A stretch of DNA of 64,000 nucleotides from an uncultured Saprospiraceae bacterium (GCA_937950315.1 CALFDU010000040.1:24334-88333); one strand, 5' to 3'. Shown: positions 9,341 through 18,104, numbered from the stretch's first letter. Translations and numbers: made by a program. Notes: a model not told the origin generated them from the letters alone.

Positions 9341-10300
9341 ATGAAATTCAACTTTACGTTTGCCTTAATATTATTGCTTATGGGTGTTTCTTTCTCACAG
9401 ATAGATCCAGATATTTTTGGAAAGTTTGAAGGTCAGAAAATTGAGATTGATGGTTATCAAATTCATTTGGAAGTAAAAGGGGAAGGCGATCCCATTTTCT
9501 TTTTGCCAGGTGGTCCAGGGAATTCTCATGATTATATGCAAGGAAATTTTGGTCAATATCATACCAGTCATCAAGTAGTATTTTTTGATTGGTTGGGTAG
9601 AGGGTTGTCTGATGATGCAAAGGATGTTAGCGAGTATTCAGTCGAAGCAGATATTGAAATGATTGAGAAGCTGAGACTGCATTTAGGTTTGGGTAAAATA
9701 TCATTGGTGGGGCATTCTTATGGGACTGTTCCGGCTCAGGGATATGCCATCAAGTATCCTGATCATGTTGATAAGATGGTATTGATCAATGGATTCCATA
9801 GTGGTGCTATGTGGCAAGCCAATTGCGATAGTTATAACCATTATGCCAAAACGCATTTTCCAGAGAAGTGGGTGGTTGTCGACTCTTTACGAGCATTGGG
9901 TTATCTGTCTACGGACAAGCCATTGCAAGATGTGTACGGAGATTTTCCTACGAAGTATATTTATTACCACAATACTACCTTGAAACAAAATGTGCCATCA
10001 GAAAAATACAGAGGATGGGCTGGCGATGTATATGCGCAGATCATCGGACCGGATGGTGACTTTGATGTAAGTGGCAGTATGATCAATCAAGATTACAGAA
10101 GACATTTGAAAAATGTACGAGCGGAGACTCTTGTTATCGCCGGGAGATATGATGGCGTTTCTACACCAGAGTTTGCTGTGCAGTACAAAACATTTATGCC
10201 TCAAGCACAATTTGTGATGTTTGAAAAAAGTGCGCACAACCCATACCTAGAGGAACCCGAAAAGTTTTACGAATTGCTGAATAAATTTCTAAGCAAGTAG
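9341..10300 (+). CDS. Secreted alpha/beta hydrolase, proline iminopeptidase-like
   Basis: A 319-residue alpha/beta-hydrolase with an N-terminal signal peptide ending near VSFSQ. The oxyanion/HGGP-like motif FLPGGPGN is at about 54-61. The nucleophile elbow GHSYG gives Ser126, and Asp271 (AGRYDG) and His299 (SAHNP) complete the triad. These features and the DWLGRGLSD segment fit the proline iminopeptidase/S33 branch, although lipase or lactonase activity is possible. The ATG at 9341 is chosen over a start at 9308 because only it places lysine and the hydrophobic core at the N-terminus and avoids overlap with the sulfatase gene. It converges with the moeB-type gene 22 nt away. Confidence 0.88.
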   Translation: MKFNFTFALILLLMGVSFSQIDPDIFGKFEGQKIEIDGYQIHLEVKGEGDPIFFLPGGPGNSHDYMQGNFGQYHTSHQVVFFDWLGRGLSDDAKDVSEYSVEADIEMIEKLRLHLGLGKISLVGHSYGTVPAQGYAIKYPDHVDKMVLINGFHSGAMWQANCDSYNHYAKTHFPEKWVVVDSLRALGYLSTDKPLQDVYGDFPTKYIYYHNTTLKQNVPSEKYRGWAGDVYAQIIGPDGDFDVSGSMINQDYRRHLKNVRAETLVIAGRYDGVSTPEFAVQYKTFMPQAQFVMFEKSAHNPYLEEPEKFYELLNKFLSK

Positions 10301-10322
10301 GATAACCGTGCAGATTTAAGCT

Positions 10323-11486
10323 TTACTGTTTTAAGCTTGGAAGTTTTCTTTCTTTACCTTGTTCGTTGATCCATTGATTCAAGCCACCTTCAAGATGGAA
10401 AACGGAAAGTGTAGGTGCTTTTTCCTTGATGAATGTAAGCAGTGTTCTACTTCTTTTTCCTGACTGGCAATGTAGAATGTAGGTTTTTGAATTGTCCAAC
10501 TGATCAAGCTTTTTTTTCAAGGATTCCTTAGGGATGTTTTCAGCTCCTATATTGTGGATATCATACTCATTTGGTTCTCTGACGTCAATAACTTTGACAG
10601 ATGATTCACTTGCTAATTTATTAAGAATCTGATGTGAGTCAAGCTCAAATGTTGCATTTATTTTCAGTTTACAGATGTCGTCATAATCTTCAAGAATGAT
10701 TTCATCTTTACTACTATTTCGATAATGGTGGTCGTCACTTTGCTTTAGTTTTACGGAAAGCATTTGATGATCGGCCAGATCAATATTTAGAATTCTATCT
10801 ACCAAGCGTGAAGGCATACCGCTGGCAATTTTAATTACTTCCTGTGCTTGCATGCAAGCAATCATTCCTACGACGGGTCCCAGCACACCAGCTTCGGCAC
10901 AATTGGGTACGGCATCTTCGAGAGGCGGAGTAGGGAATAAGTCGCGGTAGTTGGTTGAGTAACTGCCATCTTTATTTTTCATGTTGAAGATCGCGAGTTG
11001 TCCTTCGTAGCGGTGTACAGAAGCAAAGACGTTTACTTTTTCAAATTTCACACAGGCATCATTGATTAGATATCTGGTTGGAAAATTATCAGTGCCATCT
11101 GCTATTATATCGTAATTTTTGAAAATATCGCCTACGTTTTCAGTGCTTAGTCTCTCTTTATAGATTTGACATTGAATGTCTGGATTTATGGCTTTTACTT
11201 TTTGCAAGGCGACTTCTACTTTGTGCTTGCCTACATCTTGTGAAGAGTATAATATCTGTCTATGCAGATTGTGTATTTCAACCTTATCAAAATCAATGAT
11301 TCCTAAATTACCAATACCTGCTGCCGCCAAATATAAGATCAATGGCGAGCCAAGACCACCAGCACCTACTATCAAAACTTTTGCTTTGGCCAATTTCTCT
11401 TGTTGTTCAAGATTGAAATTGGGTAGATTTAACTGCCTGCTGTATCGTTCAATGTTGGATGGGTTCAATGGTAGATTTTTGATCAA
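10323..11486 (-). CDS. moeB: MoeB/ThiF-type adenylyltransferase with C-terminal rhodanese domain
   Basis: This E1-like enzyme adenylylates the Gly-Gly terminus of MoaD (or ThiS) and, through its rhodanese domain, can supply sulfur. The ATP-binding VGAGGLGSP lies at 40-48 and the DFDKVEIHNLHRQ motif follows. NCAEAGVLGPVVG is typical of MoeB. The rhodanese active site is CQSGKR with Cys340. The two CxxC pairs that hold structural zinc in E. coli MoeB appear absent: the first is replaced by NYRD. A TTG at 11486, one nt after the VOC gene's stop, is the likely start (387 residues). Upstream codons only extend it into the VOC gene. Confidence 0.88.
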   Translation of the reverse strand: MIKNLPLNPSNIERYSRQLNLPNFNLEQQEKLAKAKVLIVGAGGLGSPLILYLAAAGIGNLGIIDFDKVEIHNLHRQILYSSQDVGKHKVEVALQKVKAINPDIQCQIYKERLSTENVGDIFKNYDIIADGTDNFPTRYLINDACVKFEKVNVFASVHRYEGQLAIFNMKNKDGSYSTNYRDLFPTPPLEDAVPNCAEAGVLGPVVGMIACMQAQEVIKIASGMPSRLVDRILNIDLADHQMLSVKLKQSDDHHYRNSSKDEIILEDYDDICKLKINATFELDSHQILNKLASESSVKVIDVREPNEYDIHNIGAENIPKESLKKKLDQLDNSKTYILHCQSGKRSRTLLTFIKEKAPTLSVFHLEGGLNQWINEQGKERKLPSLKQ

Positions 11487-11487
11487 G

Positions 11488-11880
11488 TTACACTTTTTCC
11501 TTTTCTTCTTTAACACGCCAAGGCGGGTTAATCCTGTTTTCGCCCCCATAGAACAAAATGATTTGATGGTTGTCTGGGTCTTTCAATCTTGCTTCGCGCC
11601 ACAACCATGATTTGTCATTGGGCAATTCATCAAATTCTATCCCACGATCCTGCAGCTTAGCTACTTGTTTATCTAAATCTTCGCATTCAAAATATACATA
11701 TATGCCTTCACCAGTAGTTTGTTTTTCTCTATAATGAATGGAAAACGTGGAATTACCGTCTGGGCATAAAAATCTGGCATAATGATCAGACTTTACGATC
11801 AATTGAAGTCCTAGTTTTTTGTAAAAAGAAATTGATTTTGGAATATCTAAACAAGGAACTGTTACTTGATTAAGATTCAT
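11488..11880 (-). CDS. VOC family (glyoxalase-like) protein
   Basis: A 130-residue single vicinal-oxygen-chelate domain. It opens with LNQVTVPCLDIPKSISFYKKLGL, cut here to its key part DIPKSISFYKKLG, which is the betaalphabeta start of this fold. It ends with ARLKDPDNHQIILFYGG, where the last strand usually supplies a metal ligand. The reaction cannot be assigned. ATG 11880 is the family-like start, and the in-frame extension to 12030 looks non-coding. The gene is one nt upstream of the moeB-type gene and probably forms an operon with it, though a functional link is not evident. Confidence 0.8.
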   Translation of the reverse strand: MNLNQVTVPCLDIPKSISFYKKLGLQLIVKSDHYARFLCPDGNSTFSIHYREKQTTGEGIYVYFECEDLDKQVAKLQDRGIEFDELPNDKSWLWREARLKDPDNHQIILFYGGENRINPPWRVKEEKEKV

Positions 11881-12428
11881 AGGCTGGCTGATTGGTTTGA
11901 TGATGAAATATTTGATTGTACATCCAATTCCCACTACGATAATGCAATCAATAAATAAAGTGTTTGAGGGCGATTTTTGTTCTATTTTTCTGAAAACTGC
12001 TAGAAATTTAAATGAGTCTGTATGGCGCAAACACTTCTCCTAACGAGTGAATTTTCTCAAAGAGGCTCATATATCACATCTTTATGTGGTTGTAACATCT
12101 ATTTCCTTGAACGACCTTTGTATCAGAAGTTGTATCCAGCATCATAAAGATGGAGCTCCTAACAACTTCAAAATTTATTTCAACTTTTCAGAGTTCGAAA
12201 TTATTAAACTCCAAAAAATCAAAAAGGTGTAAGAAAACTTCTTACACCTTTTTAAATTTTGCTAGTTGCCTTACTGCCCGACACACTTTTCAATGGTACA
12301 CCAAAATCTTTAAATGTACAATTGCGACAGTACTACTTTGTTCACTTTGCTAATCCTACTTTTGACTAGAAGTCAGTTGGATTATTAATTTGGCAATAAG
12401 CGTCTAAATGTAGCAATGCTTTTACATG
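11881..12428. other. Intergenic region without a credible gene
   Basis: These 548 bases lie between the VOC gene and the short-chain dehydrogenase. They contain one strong hairpin (12221-12253). A 61-codon frame on the plus strand (12047-12232) ends inside that hairpin, has no family resemblance and lacks a promoter, so I do not call it. Nothing else is recognised. Confidence 0.6.
12221..12253. terminator. Bidirectional intrinsic terminator hairpin
   Basis: A perfect 15-bp inverted repeat (arms 12221-12235 and 12239-12253, loop AAC). The stem core GGTGTAAGAA is bordered by A and T runs on both sides. It is about 175 nt past the stop of the minus-strand dehydrogenase gene and probably ends the TetR/SDR transcription unit. 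Confidence 0.8.
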
Positions 12429-13175
12429 CTAGTTTCTACCTGCTCTCACACCGCCATCTGTATCCCAAATTGCACCAGTCACCCAAGAGGTTTTGTCTGA
12501 CAATAAGAATACGATACTATTGGCTACATCTTGAGGTGTACCATTTCTACCTATTGGATGAAATCCGTTGAATCCTTCAAGAGCTTTTTCTGCTTCTGCT
12601 TTACCGCCAAATACTCCATGATATACTGGTGTATTTACCACTGCAGGAGAGACTGCATTTACTCTAATGTTGTGTTCTGCTAATTCCATGGCTAGATGTT
12701 GAGTTAGTGAGTGCAAACCTGCTTTTTGCATTGAATATGCACTTGACGGAGTTGCTTTTACAGCTTGTTTTGCCCACATCGAACCAACGTTAACAATTGA
12801 TCCACCATTGGTCTGCTTCATTTTCTTAGCAACCGCTTGAGTAAGGAAAAAGAAACCTCTATTGAGATCAAGGTAAGAATTGTAATCCTCTTTTGTATGA
12901 TCTAAAAATGGTTTAGGGCCGAAAATTCCTGAAGCATTGACCAAAAAATCAACATCATTTAAAGCATTGATACTTGATACGAATCCTTCTAGGTCTTCAC
13001 TGTTGGTAATGTCAACTTTGTGCTTGATAAGATTTTCTTGATCTGCAATCTTGTCAGTGTTACGTCCTACAATATGAACGGTTGCTCCTGTTGCTAATAA
13101 TTGTTCGGCAGTAGCTTTCCCAATCCCGCTGGTACCTCCAACGATCACTGCAACTTTGTTTTTGAATTCTGTCAT
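12429..13175 (-). CDS. Short-chain dehydrogenase/reductase (SDR)
   Basis: A 248-residue classical SDR. The NAD(P)-binding motif GGTSGIG is at 13-19, NASG at 80-83 and the catalytic Tyr147/Lys151 pair is in YSMQK, with Ser132 the probable third residue. The tail INPVxxx-like segment and [12 protein letters not shown] close the fold as usual. The substrate is unknown. The start ATG at 13175 places the glycine motif at the normal distance; the longer frame reaching 13259 would run into the tetR gene. It lies 67 nt downstream of tetR on the same strand with a palindromic operator between them, so it is probably the regulator's target. Confidence 0.92.
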   Translation of the reverse strand: MTEFKNKVAVIVGGTSGIGKATAEQLLATGATVHIVGRNTDKIADQENLIKHKVDITNSEDLEGFVSSINALNDVDFLVNASGIFGPKPFLDHTKEDYNSYLDLNRGFFFLTQAVAKKMKQTNGGSIVNVGSMWAKQAVKATPSSAYSMQKAGLHSLTQHLAMELAEHNIRVNAVSPAVVNTPVYHGVFGGKAEAEKALEGFNGFHPIGRNGTPQDVANSIVFLLSDKTSWVTGAIWDTDGGVRAGRN

Positions 13176-13202
13176 AACTAAATTTTTAATAATAAATAAA
13201 AT

Positions 13203-13216
13203 ACAGACTAGTCTGT
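13203..13216. promoter_or_regulatory. TetR-type operator, site 1
   Basis: ACAGACTAGTCTGT is a perfect 14-bp palindrome 28 nt upstream of the SDR ATG. It shares AGTCTGTCTA (extending to 13220) with the second site upstream of tetR (13830-13849). Placement between tetR and the SDR gene suggests direct control of the SDR. Confidence 0.75.
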
Positions 13217-13242
13217 CTATTTTGTAATAAATTTTTTTTCTT

Positions 13243-13803
13243 TTATATGATTTTAGCACACAAATTTTTGGCTTCTTTTATTGGCCAATCTTCTTGGTGA
13301 AGATGACTTTCCGCAACAGCTCCTTCGTAAAGTAGATATACTTGTTTGGCTATTACAGATCTTTCTTTTTTGCTTTTTTCTTTGAGATTAGAATCTATCA
13401 GTTGACCGATTAATTCAATAAATGAAGATTTTGATTTAATAATTTCAGATCTGATATTTTCATTCTCTCTTGGAATTTCAGCAACTGTTTTGATGCACCA
13501 GCATCCGTTAAAATCTTTGTCTTTGAAAAAGAGTTGTAAAAAGTCAAAGATTGCTAAAACCTGAGCGGAGCCATTCTTTTTGGATCTCGCATATTCATCT
13601 ATTTGTGCTAAAAATGTAGCGTTTTTGTGTTTCAAATAGGAAATACATATTTCTTCCTTTGATTTGAAATGATTGTACAATGTAGCTTTCGCAATATTTG
13701 CTTTCTCAATTATTTCATTGATCCCAGTAGAATTGTATCCATTCTTATAAAACAAGAATGACGCCGTTTCTATTATATTTTGCTTTGTATCTGAATGCTT
13801 CAC
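13243..13803 (-). CDS. TetR/AcrR family transcriptional regulator
   Basis: A 186-residue one-component repressor. The N-terminal helix-turn-helix spans about residues 8-55, with the signature [26 protein letters not shown] cut to [15 protein letters not shown] at about 36-50. The C-terminal part is a ligand domain containing a [10 protein letters not shown] segment like the TetR_C_6/YP-type repressors that often sense electrophiles. The start is GTG at 13803, only 4 nt after a -7 element, which predicts a leaderless mRNA. Two operator-like palindromes, one overlapping its own promoter, indicate autorepression and control of the adjacent SDR. Confidence 0.9.
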   Translation of the reverse strand: MKHSDTKQNIIETASFLFYKNGYNSTGINEIIEKANIAKATLYNHFKSKEEICISYLKHKNATFLAQIDEYARSKKNGSAQVLAIFDFLQLFFKDKDFNGCWCIKTVAEIPRENENIRSEIIKSKSSFIELIGQLIDSNLKEKSKKERSVIAKQVYLLYEGAVAESHLHQEDWPIKEAKNLCAKII

Positions 13804-13807
13804 GGGG

Positions 13808-13838
13808 CAAAGATAGGGGGAATATTGTTAGTAGACAA
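13808..13838 (-). promoter_or_regulatory. tetR promoter (TTG-N20-TATCTTTG)
   Basis: On the minus strand TTG (13836-13838) is followed after 20 nt by TATCTTTG (13808-13815), a textbook Bacteroidota promoter. The GTG start codon begins 4 nt after the box. The -33 TTG lies inside the operator palindrome at 13830-13849. Confidence 0.8.
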
Positions 13839-13849
13839 GTCTGTCTACT
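13830..13849. promoter_or_regulatory. TetR-type operator, site 2, over the tetR -33 element
   Basis: AGTAGACAAGTCTGTCTACT has 8-bp perfectly complementary arms (AGTAGACA/TGTCTACT). It shares AGTCTGTCTA with site 1. Because it covers the TTG of the tetR promoter, binding here would block transcription, i.e. autorepression. Confidence 0.78.
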
Positions 13850-13980
13850 TATTATTTTTTCATCCAGATTCTATCTCTCTTAGGTTTGGTATATCCTACA
13901 GTTTGTTAAAGTCTTACGAGTAGAGAGCAGTAATCCGAAAAATGAGTATAAGTGATCGATTAAAGGGAAAGTATTGAGGT

Positions 13981-16089
13981 TTACGATATTCTTCCCCAGT
14001 CCTTATTCTTTTTGAAATAGACTTTTAAAGAATTTCTCAGAATTTCATTGGCAGGGTGTTCTAGATTGGGGTCGCTATCTAAGACAAGTTTGGCAACGCT
14101 CCTGGCTGTGGAAGTAACCGTTCTGTCCTCGACCAAATTGAGTAATTGAAAACGCATGACGCCACTTTGTTGTGTACCGATCAGATCTCCTGGTCCACGC
14201 AATCGCAAGTCTGCTTCCGCTATTTTAAATCCATCGGTTGTTGATACCATGGTGTGTATTCTTTCCTTTCCTTCACTCGACAACTTGTTGCCACTCATCA
14301 ATATACAAAACGACTGATCTGCTCCTCGACCAACCCGCCCTCTTAACTGGTGCAATTGACTTAATCCAAATCGTTCTGTGTTTTCTATGATCATCACAGA
14401 TGCATTTGGGACATTGACTCCGACTTCTATGACAGTAGTGGCCACCATGATTTGTGTTTTCTTTTCGACAAACCGCTGCATCTCAAGATCTTTTTCTGCT
14501 GGTTTGAGTCGGCCGTGTACTACACTGATCTGGAACTCTGGTGGTCGGAAAATGTCTCGTATTTGTTCGTATCCCGTTTGAAGGTTTTGTAAGTCGAGTG
14601 TTTCAGATTCTTCGATGAGGGGATAGACAATATAGATCTGTCTGCCTTTTTCTATTTCAGTACGCATAAAATCGACCACTTCATATCGTTTGGATTCAAA
14701 CATGTGAACGGTCTTTACCGGTTTTCTTCCTGGTGGAAGTTCGTCGATGACGGATACATCAAGATCTCCATACACTGTCATGGCAAGCGTTCTTGGTATT
14801 GGTGTTGCCGTCATGACCAGTATGTGTGGAAGGAAATCTGGATTTTTGCTCCAGAGTTTGGCACGTTGCATGACGCCAAACCGATGTTGCTCATCGATGA
14901 TGGCAATGCCTAGTTTTTTGAATACCACATAATCTTCCAGCAAGGCATGTGTTCCTACGATGATGTCGAGGTCTCCGTTCTTAAGATATTCAAGTACCAG
15001 TTTTCTTTCTTTGCCTTTGATGGCTCCAGAAAGAAATCCCACTTTTACGCCGGTGCCTTCGAGGTATTCTTGAAGGGATTGATAATGTTGTTGTGCAAGT
15101 ATCTGGGTGGGAGCCAGCATGGTGGCTTGAAAACCATTGTCGATGGCGATCAGCATGGTAAGCAGTGCCACCATCGTTTTACCAGAACCCACATCTCCCT
15201 GCAGTAATCGATTCATTTGATAACCCGAACCAACGTCAGTGCGGATTTCCTTCACCACCCGTTTCTGCGCACCTGTCAATTCGAAAGGCAGATTGTTTTT
15301 GTAAAAACTGTTGAAAGCATCCCCTATTTGCGAGAAAACAGGACCCTTGTATTTTAATTTTCTTCTCTGCTTACTAAAGAGCATGGCCAATTGAAAAAAG
15401 AATATCTCTTCAAATTTTAATCTGGCGATACTCGCATCTGCTTCTTCCTTGGTCTTTGGCTGATGGATTTTTATCAAGGCATCGTACCTCGATTGGAGTT
15501 TTATTTTCTCTATAAGATATGGAGGCAAAGTCTCTTCGAGATCACTTGGTTTTAATTCGTCAAAAATATTGACGATCAACCTTCTGCGGTGTTTGTTGTC
15601 CACTCCTAGTTTGGTGAGTGCCTCTGTGGATGAATATACAGCCTCGAGGCTGGTCTTCATTTTGCTCGCTCCAGATTTGATCATTTCGAGTTCGGGGTGT
15701 GCGAGTGTCTTTTTGCCTTTGTAGATAGATAGTCTTCCGTAGATAATGTATTCTTTGTCAGGGACGATCATTTTTCTTACCCACGACACGCCTTTGAACC
15801 AAAGCAATTCTATGTAGCCGGTATCGTCTTTGGCAACGGCCGATAATCTTTGTTGTCTTTTTCCTTTTACTTCTTTGACGGAAGTGATTTTTGCCTTGAG
15901 CAATACCTTTTCACCATCTCGACCGATGTCTTTGATGGTGGTATAGTTTGTCTTATCGACATATCTAAATGGAAAGGTATAGAGTAAATCTTCGACCGTC
16001 CGGATATTAAAATCCTGGATTAGGAACTTGGCACGGGTAGGGCCGACTCCTTTTAAAAACTCTATGGGTCTCGATAATAAACTACTCAT
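13981..16089 (-). CDS. recG: ATP-dependent DNA helicase RecG
   Basis: RecG is a superfamily 2 double-strand translocase that reverses stalled replication forks and remodels branched DNA. The 702-residue protein has an N-terminal wedge/OB domain (FLKGVGPTRAKFL near 13-25), Walker A GDVGSGKT near 296-303, a DEQH box near 399-402 and motif VI in QLRGRVGRG. The C-terminal RecG-specific ending RLRGPGDLIGTQQSG is present. Start ATG at 16089 is preceded by a small hairpin (GCC-TTTC-GGC) within about 10-20 nt. It is a stand-alone gene, divergent from rbfA. Confidence 0.97.
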   Translation of the reverse strand: MSSLLSRPIEFLKGVGPTRAKFLIQDFNIRTVEDLLYTFPFRYVDKTNYTTIKDIGRDGEKVLLKAKITSVKEVKGKRQQRLSAVAKDDTGYIELLWFKGVSWVRKMIVPDKEYIIYGRLSIYKGKKTLAHPELEMIKSGASKMKTSLEAVYSSTEALTKLGVDNKHRRRLIVNIFDELKPSDLEETLPPYLIEKIKLQSRYDALIKIHQPKTKEEADASIARLKFEEIFFFQLAMLFSKQRRKLKYKGPVFSQIGDAFNSFYKNNLPFELTGAQKRVVKEIRTDVGSGYQMNRLLQGDVGSGKTMVALLTMLIAIDNGFQATMLAPTQILAQQHYQSLQEYLEGTGVKVGFLSGAIKGKERKLVLEYLKNGDLDIIVGTHALLEDYVVFKKLGIAIIDEQHRFGVMQRAKLWSKNPDFLPHILVMTATPIPRTLAMTVYGDLDVSVIDELPPGRKPVKTVHMFESKRYEVVDFMRTEIEKGRQIYIVYPLIEESETLDLQNLQTGYEQIRDIFRPPEFQISVVHGRLKPAEKDLEMQRFVEKKTQIMVATTVIEVGVNVPNASVMIIENTERFGLSQLHQLRGRVGRGADQSFCILMSGNKLSSEGKERIHTMVSTTDGFKIAEADLRLRGPGDLIGTQQSGVMRFQLLNLVEDRTVTSTARSVAKLVLDSDPNLEHPANEILRNSLKVYFKKNKDWGRIS

Positions 16090-16094
16090 AAATA

Positions 16095-16108
16095 TTTGCC
16101 GAAAGGCA
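16095..16108 (-). repeat. Short dispersed element, CCGAAAGGC type, copy 1
   Basis: The 14-mer ATTTGCCGAAAGGC (plus-strand orientation) occurs exactly three times in the window (also 31817-31830 and 46219-46232). Its core can form a GCC/GGC mini-hairpin. Here it lies directly in front of the recG start codon. Confidence 0.55.
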
Positions 16109-16191
16109 TATCATCATCAAACATAAAATGAAATACAAATATAAGCGGTCAGCCGAAAGTTTACCCACTACCATATAAAACATCTCAATAC

Positions 16192-16223
16192 TTGATAGTT
16201 AAGGCTTAATACTGTTACTTTTG
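16192..16223 (+). promoter_or_regulatory. rbfA promoter (TTG-N21-TACTTTTG)
   Basis: TTG at 16192-16194 and TACTTTTG at 16216-16223 are separated by 21 nt, the expected Bacteroidota spacing. The ATG of rbfA starts only 4 nt later, so transcription should begin at or next to the start codon. Confidence 0.8.
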
Positions 16224-16227
16224 TAGC

Positions 16228-16605
16228 ATGGCAGAATCAAAAAGGCAACAGCAAGTAGGATCTCTCATCAAAAGACACTTCAGTACTGTGTTGATGAACG
16301 AGGGACCTAATATTTATCAAGGTTTATTGGTGACGGTGACGGATGTGAAGATGAGTTCTGACTTGGGCTTGGCTAAGATTTACGTTTCCATTTTTGGGAC
16401 CGATAATAAGATGGCTGTGGTCGAGGAACTTGAATTCAACAATACCTTGTTGCGCCAGATGCTTGCCAATCGGATCAAGCGCCATGTACGTAGAATTCCC
16501 AATATCAATATATATCTGGATGATACACTCGATGAAATGTACCGTTTGCGTGGCGTTTTCGATCGACTACACGACCAGAAACTGATGGGGAAAGAGGAGG
16601 AATAA
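16228..16605 (+). CDS. rbfA: 30S ribosome-binding factor RbfA
   Basis: RbfA is a KH-fold cold-shock factor that binds the 30S subunit and assists 16S rRNA 5'-end maturation. The 125-residue length is normal. Family features include the N-terminal QQQVGSLIKRHFSTVL, VTDVKMSSDLGLAKIYVSIFG in the middle and a C-terminal PNINIYLDDTLDEMYRL, which matches the conserved PxLxFxxDxSxExxxRI-type ending. A strong promoter ends 4 nt before the ATG. Confidence 0.95.
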   Translation: MAESKRQQQVGSLIKRHFSTVLMNEGPNIYQGLLVTVTDVKMSSDLGLAKIYVSIFGTDNKMAVVEELEFNNTLLRQMLANRIKRHVRRIPNINIYLDDTLDEMYRLRGVFDRLHDQKLMGKEEE

Positions 16606-16645
16606 TTTCATAAAACACTGAGGGTTAAGACTATAGCTCAGATTA

Positions 16646-16659
16646 TCGCTTCCGCAAAT
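16646..16659 (+). repeat. Short dispersed element, TCGCTTCCGCAAAT, copy 1
   Basis: This 14-mer is repeated exactly at 29739-29752, again between genes. It belongs to a looser set sharing a GC-rich core followed by GCAAAT. It lies in the rbfA-purA gap, 75-90 nt before the purA -7 element. Confidence 0.5.
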
Positions 16660-16733
16660 TTGGCCCCGAGCTTTCAACGGAAAACTTGTGTATAACTCCT
16701 TGTAATATATTTCTTTACATATTTAGATTTTTA

Positions 16734-16741
16734 TATTTTTG
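16734..16741 (+). promoter_or_regulatory. Probable purA -7 element
   Basis: TATTTTTG lies 33 nt before the purA ATG and matches TAnnTTTG. No TTG with ideal spacing is seen upstream, so the assignment is moderate. Confidence 0.45.
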
Positions 16742-16774
16742 TCCTTTAAGTAACCAATCCAAATTCAAAGCTCA

Positions 16775-18040
16775 ATGGCTTTAGATGTACTATTAGGACT
16801 TCAATGGGGAGACGAAGGAAAAGGGAAAATCGTCGACTACCTAGCCCCGAATTACAACATGATAGCAAGATTTCAAGGAGGCCCCAACGCTGGGCATACC
16901 ATTGTGATCGGTGAAGACAAATTTGTGTTGCACACAATCCCTTCAGGAATTTTCAGAGAAAATGTGGACAATCTCATCGGAAACGGTGTTGTGGTTGATC
17001 CTACCATTCTGGCCAAAGAAATAAGAGGCTTGAAAGCAGCTGGTCTAGATATGAAAAACTTGAAGATTTCTTCAAAAGCCCACTTGATTCTACCTACGCA
17101 CAGATGGCTTGATGCAGCCTCAGAAGCCGCCAAAGGAAAAGCCAAAATTGGTTCGACCCTGAAAGGAATCGGTCCTACATATATGGACAAGACTGGAAGA
17201 AACGGTTTGAGAATAGGGGATGTATCTTCTCCTGACTTTAGAGCCAAGTACGATGCGCTTGCTGCCAAGCACAAGCAATTGGTTTCTATCTATCCTGATG
17301 TAGATTTTGATCACAAAGGCGAAGAGGAAAGATGGTTTGAAGCAATCGAAGAAATCAAATGGATTCCCGTTGTGGACAGTCAGTATTATGTAAATGCAGC
17401 CTTGAAAGCTGGACAGAATATTTTGGCAGAAGGAGCACAAGGATCAATGCTAGATATTGATTTTGGAACATATCCATTTGTAACTTCATCCAATACGGTT
17501 ACTTCAGGCGTCTGTAATGGACTTGGGGTGGCGCCGCAGAAAATCGGAGATGTAATCGGTATTACCAAAGCTTACTGTACTAGAGTCGGGTCAGGACCTT
17601 TCCCTACGGAATTGCATGGCGAAGTGGGTGAGCAGTTGAGAACATTGGGAAGTGAGTTTGGTGCGACAACAGGAAGACCAAGAAGATGTGGATGGATTGA
17701 TATTCCGCAATTGAAATATACCATTTTGATCAATGGGGTGACTAGCCTTTGTATTACCAAGCTTGATATCTTGAATGAATTTGAAGAAATACGATTGGCC
17801 AAGGAATATACCATTGGTGGAGAGAAGACAGATCAATTGCCATTTGACTTGAATAGCGCAGACATCACTATTGATTTTGAAGCGATGAGTGGATGGAAGA
17901 CTGATTTGGAAGGGCTTCAATCATTCAGTGATTTACCGATGCCAGCACAAGAGTTCTTGAATGAAATTGAGCGCCTATTGGAAGTACCGATCAACTTTGT
18001 GTCTAAAGGACCTCAAAGGAAGAATCTGATATTGAAGTAA
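16775..18040 (+). CDS. purA: Adenylosuccinate synthetase
   Basis: PurA joins aspartate to IMP using GTP, the first step from IMP to AMP. GDEGKGK is at 12-18 with the catalytic Asp13, and GHT gives His41, both at the canonical positions. IGPTYMDKTGRNGLR is the IMP-binding loop near 131-145. GATTGRPRRCGW lies near 298. The 421 residues are a normal length. It is transcribed alone from the rbfA-purA gap and ends at a strong terminator. Confidence 0.98.
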   Translation: MALDVLLGLQWGDEGKGKIVDYLAPNYNMIARFQGGPNAGHTIVIGEDKFVLHTIPSGIFRENVDNLIGNGVVVDPTILAKEIRGLKAAGLDMKNLKISSKAHLILPTHRWLDAASEAAKGKAKIGSTLKGIGPTYMDKTGRNGLRIGDVSSPDFRAKYDALAAKHKQLVSIYPDVDFDHKGEEERWFEAIEEIKWIPVVDSQYYVNAALKAGQNILAEGAQGSMLDIDFGTYPFVTSSNTVTSGVCNGLGVAPQKIGDVIGITKAYCTRVGSGPFPTELHGEVGEQLRTLGSEFGATTGRPRRCGWIDIPQLKYTILINGVTSLCITKLDILNEFEEIRLAKEYTIGGEKTDQLPFDLNSADITIDFEAMSGWKTDLEGLQSFSDLPMPAQEFLNEIERLLEVPINFVSKGPQRKNLILK

Positions 18041-18070
18041 AAAGGAAATTAACCAAATATATACAAACTA

Positions 18071-18104
18071 AAAAAGGGCTGCAATCTTCATTGCGGCCCT
18101 TTTT
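18071..18104 (+). terminator. Intrinsic terminator after purA
   Basis: Arms 18071-18085 and 18090-18104 form a 15-bp stem with one G-T wobble and a CTTC tetraloop, followed by a T run. It starts 30 nt after the purA stop. It is nearly symmetric, so it may also serve the convergent marC-like gene. Confidence 0.88.

Noticed and set aside
10310..10340. Repeated TTTAAGCTT as a terminator between the hydrolase and moeB genes
   Set aside because: It is a short direct repeat, not an inverted one, so no useful stem forms.
11881..12030. N-terminal extension of the VOC protein to 12030
   Set aside because: The extra 50 residues lack VOC similarity, and the fold starts right at the ATG at 11880.
12047..12232. 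61-codon plus-strand frame between the VOC and SDR genes
   Set aside because: It ends inside a strong hairpin, has no promoter or family pattern, and its composition is like non-coding DNA.
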